Positions 57,801 to 64,000 of a stretch of DNA of 64,000 nucleotides are shown piece by piece; positions within the stretch are counted from its first letter, which is position 1; the number at the start of each line of letters is the position of its first letter. This stretch comes from a secondary endosymbiont of Ctenarytaina eucalypti (GTDB lineage: Bacteria; Pseudomonadota; Gammaproteobacteria; Enterobacterales; Enterobacteriaceae): the NCBI RefSeq assembly GCF_000287335.1, contig NC_018419.1, positions 1 through 64,000 on the forward strand, written 5' to 3'. The notes under the pieces were generated by a model. That model searched no databases. It was not told where the DNA came from and saw only the letters and a list, made by a program, of their open reading frames with translations. The position numbers and the translations under genes are program-made.

Positions 57801-58659
57801 TGAGCGCCTTATTGTTTCGGCAGATCGTGAGTAAATTAAAATTTTTTATTGTTATAAAAACCATGTATTAATATTCATGCAGTGAGATGAGCGAATCATT
57901 AGTAGAAATGTAGATGCATGAAATATAGTAATAAAGGTCATTCATCTAGAGCTAATAAGAAAATGGTATACCGGAGACGAGTAGCATGTCATACGTAAGA
58001 CTTATACTAAAATAACATGATTTTTATCACTTAATAAATTCTCATAAAGGCAGAACATGCATATGTTTACTGCTCCACAGAATGAGTATTTATATTTTTA
58101 TCCACATCTTGTAAGTGTGATAACGCAGATCAGAATGGGCACATGAGTAGTGGTAATAAAGCTCTAGAAAAGAACGTAGGCTCCATCATAGCTGCCTAGA
58201 TAAAACAAGCCAGGTCGCTATTTAAAAAACTTTCAAGTTGTAATGTAAGGGTGCGTGATTATGATCCTTAGATAGCCGAGGCAACGATAAGAGTCACAGG
58301 TTTTAACGGTATGGTGCTGTGGGGATGCCCATCAGCTTTTAGACGGTATAGCCATACGCTTGCTAGCGGAAAATTCATCAAAAACGTTATTTTTTTGGAT
58401 AAAAAGGAGAGAATGATGATTGTATTTTTTTACTATAGATATTTTTTTGTTTTAGAGAAGCGTCAATAGACGTAGGATGAGCGGTATATAATCTTTATTA
58501 TCAAGAATAAGTGTAGGCATCCTAAAATCCTTCTTTAAAACAATAGAGTTATTGGCTATGAAAGCTTCTTGTCCTCTAAAAAAATAGATTGTACGGGCCT
58601 TTCGTCAAAGCGTCAAACGTGTTATTTTTTAACTTTTATTACTGTTTTCAGAGTGATCT
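54826..58659. other. Long decayed region between ydjM and the first SMR gene
   Basis: This 3.8-kb stretch has no intact recognised gene. The best open frame is 56746-57063 (105 codons): a hydrophobic start YLLVFICLFFLIFSAKRV, then a polar part with ERYLGAKAVSKPKQDYTE. It may be a remnant of an exported or membrane protein; I could not name it. Frames continuing it after its stop stay partly open to about 57260. A patch of GC-richer sequence at 54880-55130 suggests another unidentified remnant. One perfect DnaA-box nonamer occurs at 58098, probably by chance. Confidence 0.4.
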
Positions 58660-58989
58660 ATGGTTTATCTCTATTTGTTGATTGCTATCATCGCCGAAGT
58701 TATTGCTACTTCCTCCATCAAGGCGTCAGAAGGCTTTAGGAAGCTAGTGCCTTCTCTGTTGGTGATTATTGGTTACACTATCTCTTTTACGTTATTAGCG
58801 CTTGTTCTTAACACCTTACCTGTCGGCATTTCTTATGCAAGTTGGTCCGGTTTGGGAACGTTTTTTGTCGCTATTCTGAGTTATTTCCTGTATAAACAAA
58901 AGCTCGATACCGTGGCAATGTGTGGTATGACGATGATTATCGCCGGCGTTTTGATGATTAATGTATTCTCTAAAACAGCCGGTCATTGA
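58660..58989 (+). CDS. SMR-family multidrug/cation exporter, copy 1
   Basis: Small multidrug resistance proteins are four-helix antiporters that work as dimers, exchanging protons for cationic compounds or polyamines. The 109-residue product has the essential membrane glutamate (Glu13 in AEVIATSSIK), the YASWSGLG motif with Trp62, and four hydrophobic helices; it ends FSKTAGH. It is EmrE/Qac-like rather than MdtI/MdtJ-like. Copy 2 (62021-62350) is identical at 83 of 109 positions by my count, with no gaps. Confidence 0.95.
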   Translation: MVYLYLLIAIIAEVIATSSIKASEGFRKLVPSLLVIIGYTISFTLLALVLNTLPVGISYASWSGLGTFFVAILSYFLYKQKLDTVAMCGMTMIIAGVLMINVFSKTAGH

Positions 58990-60066
58990 TTTCCTGATCA
59001 TATTTTTCCTAAGAGATATTGATTAAATATAATTTAAATTTATAAAAATTTACTCTGGATAAAAAGTAAATTCCATAAGACCTTGCTCAAGTTAATTTTT
59101 ATACAGTCTAAGATCATCTTCTTGCTTATAGAAGGGTTAAGCGTTGAATCTGTAAAGTTTTTTTGAAAACGTACTATCTCTTTTCCCCTGGGGAGAAGGG
59201 CAAATAGCCAAATATAAACCAACGGGACTGGATATGAAAATAAAAGAAACCTGACTCAAGCAGGTTGCGCGCTTATGTAACAACAGGCTCAGTATTATTT
59301 GAATATATTAACACATCGCTATTAGTAGTATTTCCGAAATTCTAGAAAAAATCACTCTTCTTCTATAAAAATATTAGCAGCACTGTAGTCTACATCTCAT
59401 TCTTATCGCTTTCTTGTTAGGGTTCATTTTCTACGTCTAGATTAGAAAGATAAAGCAACGCACTACGCTGATAGGAAACATGCTTCAACTAAGATTAGCT
59501 AGTGCTGCGCCCTGTATCTATTGCAAACAAGATCAACCTTGCTTCAATACAAGGCAAAATATAATTCACGACAATAATACAACACTGATGCTTGCATAAA
59601 AAAGAGAGGCATCTCATTTGCATTTCCAGGAAAAGATCGAACCTAAAATCTGATTAAGTAATAGTGAATATATTATATACAGCTTATTCAGTGCTTTTAT
59701 CAAGTCGTCTATGATATAGCTCATACAAAAGTTTTTTGATAAATACATTTTATGCTATTGGCTGGCTCGACACATAATGCTCTGAAAAGTAAAATAGTGC
59801 CATTCGGACTTTATTATAGAAAGTCATGATTGCTGTTTTCAATACAGATCTATTTATGTTGTAAATAAACACACATCAAGAAAATAGCTTGGTGTAGTGT
59901 GAACGGATGCGTACACATCAAACACCTGGTGCGTGAAACTATTTTCAATATTAGAAAAAATAAATAAGGAAACAATTACATTATATATGCCATCTTTAAC
60001 AGTATCAAGAAATTCTCATCAGGAACGCCTGATGATGTCTTAAGTTAAGTATTGGAGAGTGCGTTT
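58990..60066. other. Gap between SMR copy 1 and speG
   Basis: About 1.1 kb without a recognisable gene. It contains the speG leader with a hairpin at 60016-60035. No terminator with a T-run was found after the SMR gene. Confidence 0.5.
60016..60035 (+). promoter_or_regulatory. Hairpin in the speG leader
   Basis: TCATCAGG and CCTGATGA pair perfectly around AACG, ending 18 nt before the GGAGAG ribosome-binding site of speG. It could affect translation or mRNA stability. No regulator is known to me from the sequence. Confidence 0.5.
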
Positions 60067-60630
60067 ATGAACAAACTGCGTCAAGTTTCAGAAAATAATT
60101 ATATCAAGCTACGCCCATTAGAACGAGAGGATCTGCATTTTATTCATCAGCTTAATAATAATGAGATGATGATGCGCTACTGGTTTGAAGAGCCACACGA
60201 AGCTTATGTGGAGTTAAAGGATCTTTATCAAAAAAACATCCATAACATCAGCGAGCGACGGTTTATTATTGACAAGCAGAGCATTAGTGTGGGGCTAGTC
60301 GAGTTGGTCAATATCGATTATATTCATCGGAGAGCTGAGTTTTCTATTCTGGTGGCACCTGAGCACCAGGGAAAAGGTTATGCTAGCGTAGCTACTTATT
60401 TAGCGCTAAATTTCGGATTTATGGTGCTCAATCTGTATAAATTGTATTTAATCGTTGATGAAGAAAATACCAAAGCTATTCATATCTATAAAAAATTGGG
60501 CTTCAAGCAGGAAGGGGTGTTGCTGCAAGAATTTTTCATTAACGGACATTATCACAATGCGCTGAGGATGTGCTTATTTCAACATGAATATCAGAATGCC
60601 CGTGCAACGAAAATTGAAAAAAAGCTTTGA
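60067..60630 (+). CDS. speG: Spermidine N1-acetyltransferase
   Basis: SpeG acetylates spermidine and spermine with acetyl-CoA, neutralising excess polyamine. The 187-residue GNAT protein matches E. coli Spe[35 protein letters not shown], the acetyl-CoA loop QGKGYA (101-106), [14 protein letters not shown], and [11 protein letters not shown] with conserved Tyr141. ATG at 60067 lies after GGAGAG; an upstream TTG frame adds five residues. The N terminus carries about seven extra residues compared with E. coli. It lies between two SMR exporters facing each other. Confidence 0.96.
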   Translation: MNKLRQVSENNYIKLRPLEREDLHFIHQLNNNEMMMRYWFEEPHEAYVELKDLYQKNIHNISERRFIIDKQSISVGLVELVNIDYIHRRAEFSILVAPEHQGKGYASVATYLALNFGFMVLNLYKLYLIVDEENTKAIHIYKKLGFKQEGVLLQEFFINGHYHNALRMCLFQHEYQNARATKIEKKL

Positions 60631-62020
60631 ACGGCGCCTAGGTACCTTATACGTAGGGATGAGCTCTATTTTTAGAGCCAGATTTTCTATTCGGTGGTTT
60701 TGAGTTAAGCAACATATCTGGAAACGGTCCTGGAAGAGCTGTTTTGGAGCAGCTACTAATACTTTGGGTGCTTGCCGAGCGCCCTGATCTGGTTATATGT
60801 CATAACTCTTGTCACTTCACTTCCCCGCTTCTGCGCAGCATATTGATGTAGGGTCAAATAAGCACTCAGATATATTGAGAAGCAAAACCTAGCAATGTGA
60901 GTTATCAATCCCGGTAGCAAGCGCTTATTTGCTTTTCTTGGGCATCATTACTGCCATGTAGCTGCTGAGCGTTAAAGGTTTATCTACATTCATAGTATGT
61001 GGCTTTCCCAAGATTATACACTTCTTTACGGTAGGGTAAGCTGCTTTATTTTTCGCGTCAGCAATTTCTGGAGGGTGCTGACGCCTAACACTACATTTTA
61101 AGATAGCGTGTTGTGTGTAGCAGCGCTACGCAAGGAGACTAAAAAATCTCAGGGTAGTGCCCGCTCTTCTTTGATTTAAGAAGTAACGTCACCGCGTCTT
61201 GATGTGCGACTATATGTCTATGGCCTTTTGCCGCGAATGGCTTATCCCACTTATCTTACGACGCGCTCGATAGGATTTTAGAAAACGCGTAAAAAATTTC
61301 GGTCACATTGTGGCGGGGAGCTAGCCAATGCTTGCTGTTTCATGATCAGCAGCGCCGTGATCATTGGATTTGAAAGGTAGAGCGATCGGTTATAGTCGAC
61401 CGACGGAAGATTTTTCTCTTATAAGCTCTTATGCTTCATCATTCACTCATCTTTCTAGATAACCCCCCTCTGCTTGAGAGCCTATTTGTAAGCAGTGAGT
61501 GAGTGACATGAAGATATTTTTGTATAGAGACTATATTATGAACAGATATAATAGTGAGATCAGCTAGTGATTGCCTAAAATATAGCGGTGTTCAAAAACA
61601 TGAAAGAATACATGCAATGCTCTATGCTGATTTATCAAATTGTAATGCCGCGGATGCAGGGGATGTCTCATCTTTCACCAGCAATACTGATCAGTGGATC
61701 TTGGTTATTAATAATCAACATCTTGGCGGGGAAGCAATCATATCTCAGAACAAGCAGCATGAGATGACCGGTGTTGGTTGAGTGGTACGTTTTGTCCTGG
61801 AGGTTCAAAACATGTCTGGGTAGTGATCTGATCTTTTCTTACTATGATGCTTAGGTAGAGGTAGAGGTAGAGGTGAGTGGGGAGGAACTTAAGCGTTGAA
61901 CCATATTAGGCTAATGCTATTAGAAGTGCTGAAAACTGTTCAGATTACAGAATGCAAGCCCTAGCAGCTGCCCACTCATCATGCACTTTTTGTTATCTAA
62001 TTCAGTCATGATTATAATAA
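60631..62020. other. Gap between speG and SMR copy 2
   Basis: About 1.4 kb without an intact gene. A 75-codon frame (61554-61781) matches nothing I know. A 6-nt unit AGGTAG is repeated just over three and a half times at 61853-61874. ATGATCA/TGATCAT arms occur near 61341. The GC-richer part near 60750-60840 may be a remnant, unidentified. Confidence 0.45.
61853..61874 (+). repeat. Short tandem repeat, AGGTAG x 3.7
   Basis: Three exact AGGTAG units plus AGGT. It is a simple hexamer microsatellite in non-coding DNA, likely slippage-prone and without visible function. Confidence 0.9.
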
Positions 62021-62350
62021 TCAATGCCCGGCGGTTTTGGAAAATAAATGAATGATTAAAACACCGGAGATTATCATTGCAATACCAAACATTGCTACGG
62101 GATCCAATGCTTGCCCATACAAGAAATAGCTTAGGATGGTGACAAAAAAAGTCCCTAAACCGGACCAACTGGCATAAGCAATACCAATAGGTAAGGTTTT
62201 AAGAACAATGGATAATAGCGTAAACGAGATGACATAACTGATGATTACTAAGAGAGACGGGGTTAGTTTGCTAAACCCTGCGGAAGCTTTGATAAAGGAA
62301 GTTGCAATCACTTCCGTTATTATAGCAAGAAACAAATAGAGATAAGTCAT
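62021..62350 (-). CDS. SMR-family multidrug/cation exporter, copy 2
   Basis: This is a paralogue of the gene at 58660-58989, in opposite orientation, so the two genes face each other across speG. It has the same 109-residue length, with Glu13 in TEVIATSFIK, the YASWSGLG motif and the same FSKTAGH end. By my count 26 residues differ, many conservatively (I/V, A/S, L/I), which suggests an old duplication kept under selection. The pair could form hetero- or homodimers. Either could export polyamines, given the speG neighbour, or toxic cations. Confidence 0.95.
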   Translation of the reverse strand: MTYLYLFLAIITEVIATSFIKASAGFSKLTPSLLVIISYVISFTLLSIVLKTLPIGIAYASWSGLGTFFVTILSYFLYGQALDPVAMFGIAMIISGVLIIHLFSKTAGH

Positions 62351-62728
62351 GGATGACTCTAACTAGAGTAATTGAAATTTAAGACTAACACTTTTCTCTC
62401 TTGGACGAAACACCTTAATAGGTGTCTATTGCGCAAGTAATAGGAATAATGCTAAAGATTCATGCTATATTAATTTTTTGTAAATACGAGTGTTTTTTGA
62501 TTAAGATTACTTGAATGCTTAAGCGTTAAGTTGTTTTCTGTGTCGTTTTAGTGAACATGCGTATCCTCTCGGGTGTATTATTTTCATAAGAACTGCCTGA
62601 GTAATTGCAGACCACATAAATTCATTTCCTCCCTAAAGCAACAGTTGAAAATTTATTGACTTCATCAGGCTGTTTTAGAGTCCACATTAGGAACTGTTGC
62701 TTCTCAACACGCGCTATTCTTAGCGCTC
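62351..62728. other. Gap between rluB and SMR copy 2
   Basis: This 378-nt stretch should hold the SMR copy 2 promoter, but no convincing hexamers were found. A hairpin with arms GCGCTA/TAGCGC and loop TTCT lies at 62711-62726, directly after the rluB stop, without a T-run. Confidence 0.5.
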
Positions 62729-63619
62729 TTATCTGAGGTCATGATTGATTTTATGGATACGCTGACCTCGTCGGGATTGCGTTCTTTTTTGGATGCTATT
62801 AACCGTTCGTTGGGCTTTCACGGTCTTCGTTCGTAGATTATCCTGCTGTACCAGACGCTTGCTGAACGATGTAAGCGGTAACTGTACTTTTTCGCGTAGA
62901 GCATTTGTATTTTCTAATGAAAGTTCGGTCCAGCAACCGCGGGACATGCCCCTTGGTAGGATGACTGAACCGTAACGCACACGGATCAGCCTACTGACCT
63001 GGGCGCCGGCTGCCGCCCATAAGCGTCTCACCTCTCGATTTCTCCCTTCCGTCAGTGTTACATGGTACCACTGGTTACGGCCTTCGCCCCCTTTGAACTT
63101 CAGACTACGAAAGGCTGCCTGACCGTCTTTAAGGGGTATGCCTCGGATCAGTTGGCGCAGTTTTTCCTCATCAACTAGGCCGAAAACACGTACAGCATAT
63201 TCCCGTTCAATGGCAAAGCTTGGACGCATCAAGCGATATGCTAGTTCTCCATCTGTTGTAAATAACAATAGCCCCGATGTGTTAATATCAAGGCGGCCGA
63301 CAGCCACCCAACGAGCACTTTTAAGACGCGGCAAGCGCTCAAAGACCGTTGGTCTTCTCTTGGAATCTCGGAGCGCACAGCAGAGTTCGCCTTCCGGCTT
63401 ATAATAGGCCAACACGCGACATGAGTCGTCTGACGCCAATGGTATGCTAATAATACGACCATCTACCCCAATCTGAGTAGTGCCTATAACCTTTACTCGA
63501 TCCCCTAGGATAGAAACGTTACCGTCTACGCTTACGCGGCCCTCTGCAATAAGGGTTTCGATTGCTCGTCTAGAACCTTTTCCAGCACGAGCTAGGACTT
63601 TTTGCAGCTTTTCGCTCAT
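62729..63619 (-). CDS. rluB: 23S rRNA pseudouridine-2605 synthase RluB
   Basis: RluB isomerises uridine 2605 in 23S rRNA helix 93. The 296-residue product has an N-terminal S4 RNA-binding domain (SEKLQKVLARAGKGSRR onward), the linker CRVLAYYKPEGELC, the catalytic block GRLDINTSGLLLFTTDG with Asp111, and VTLTEGRNREVRRLW. A basic C-terminal tail follows. ATG at 63619 gives the E. coli start MSEKLQK; an in-frame ATG 30 nt upstream adds ten unrelated residues. No intact neighbour shares its strand nearby. Confidence 0.98.
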   Translation of the reverse strand: MSEKLQKVLARAGKGSRRAIETLIAEGRVSVDGNVSILGDRVKVIGTTQIGVDGRIISIPLASDDSCRVLAYYKPEGELCCALRDSKRRPTVFERLPRLKSARWVAVGRLDINTSGLLLFTTDGELAYRLMRPSFAIEREYAVRVFGLVDEEKLRQLIRGIPLKDGQAAFRSLKFKGGEGRNQWYHVTLTEGRNREVRRLWAAAGAQVSRLIRVRYGSVILPRGMSRGCWTELSLENTNALREKVQLPLTSFSKRLVQQDNLRTKTVKAQRTVNSIQKRTQSRRGQRIHKINHDLR

Positions 63620-64000
63620 AAAAACCTCAAATGACGCGTTTACAGACATCCGCTAGATGTCTTATTTTAAAAATAAGAACTGCAATGATGAAGATTGCAT
63701 CATCGTATTATTTTTTTGATATATAGATCATAAGTAGTCGGCTTAGTGAACCCGTTAATCTCTAAAACGAAAAAAAATTATACATGTTGCATATATTAGA
63801 GTCTGTGATGATCTAGCGACTATCAGCGCTACTTGATGCGCTGCGAATTGTCTTTGGCATGTCTCGTAGTCTAATCCGGGTAAGTGCTGTGATTATTGCA
63901 ATTAATGCAACTATCAGCGTTTTTTAGTAAAAGAGATTTAGATGACTAGTGTTTTTTAAACACATACATTAAAATTATTTCGTTAGATTGTAGGAGGCCA
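63620..64000. other. Gene-free end of the window
   Basis: This 381-nt stretch is upstream of rluB and runs to the window edge. It is AT-rich with no open frame, repeat or RNA gene that I can support. Confidence 0.5.

Noticed and set aside
58098-58106. Perfect DnaA box TTATCCACA, possible oriC
   Set aside because: A single nonamer is expected about once by chance in a window this size; no cluster of boxes or AT-rich repeat array accompanies it.

Overview
The window begins exactly at the dnaA start codon, so it is probably the conventional first 64 kb of a gammaproteobacterial chromosome. Every recognisable protein is closest in my memory to Escherichia coli and its relatives (DnaA, GyrB, MreB, SecD and others align almost end to end). 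Only about 23.4 kb, roughly 37 %, is covered by intact genes. The rest is AT-richer sequence full of stop codons. This is the picture expected of an enterobacterial (for example Sodalis-like) insect endosymbiont caught in the middle of genome reduction. The host and species cannot be read from the sequence.

The main result is that much of the 'intergenic' DNA is not featureless. Wherever a surviving gene has a conserved enterobacterial neighbourhood, I could find remnants of the missing neighbours in the right order, on the right strand and close to the right distance: recF between dnaN and gyrB; rph-pyrE, slmA, dut, coaBC, radC, rpmB, rpmG upstream of yicC; ratA beside smpB; yhdE and rng after mreD, and csrD before mreB; uvrY-uvrC-pgsA and a tRNA-Gly before the intact tRNA-Cys and tRNA-Leu; dxs converging on pgpA; nrdR before ribD; queA before tgt. 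These calls were made by eye against remembered E. coli proteins. They rest on short matched blocks plus synteny and need a frameshift-tolerant search.

Intact layout: dnaA-dnaN and gyrB (1-6036, +); yicC (7174-8037, -); metG and a PAP2 phosphatase (13768-17030, -); smpB (+) and smrB (-) between 19.6 and 22.4 kb; a possible small membrane protein (26552-26821, +); mreB-mreC-mreD (27824-30468, -); tRNA-Cys and tRNA-Leu (33.4-33.6 kb, -); a 2-Cys peroxiredoxin (38630-39232, +); ribD-ribE-nusB-thiL-pgpA (42096-45983, -); tgt-yajC-secD-secF (49024-53318, -); ydjM (54253-54825, -); two SMR exporters facing each other around speG (58.7-62.4 kb); rluB (62729-63619, -).

Functionally the survivors cover replication initiation, protein export, rod-shape maintenance, riboflavin and thiamine steps, ribosome rescue, oxidative-stress defence and polyamine/cation efflux. 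The fossils show lost excision repair (uvrC), recombination accessories (recF, radC), pyrimidine and CoA steps (pyrE, coaBC), and isoprenoid (dxs), queuosine (queA) and phosphatidylglycerophosphate (pgsA) synthesis. Several perfect inverted repeats, including a 50-bp palindrome, stand out in the decayed regions.
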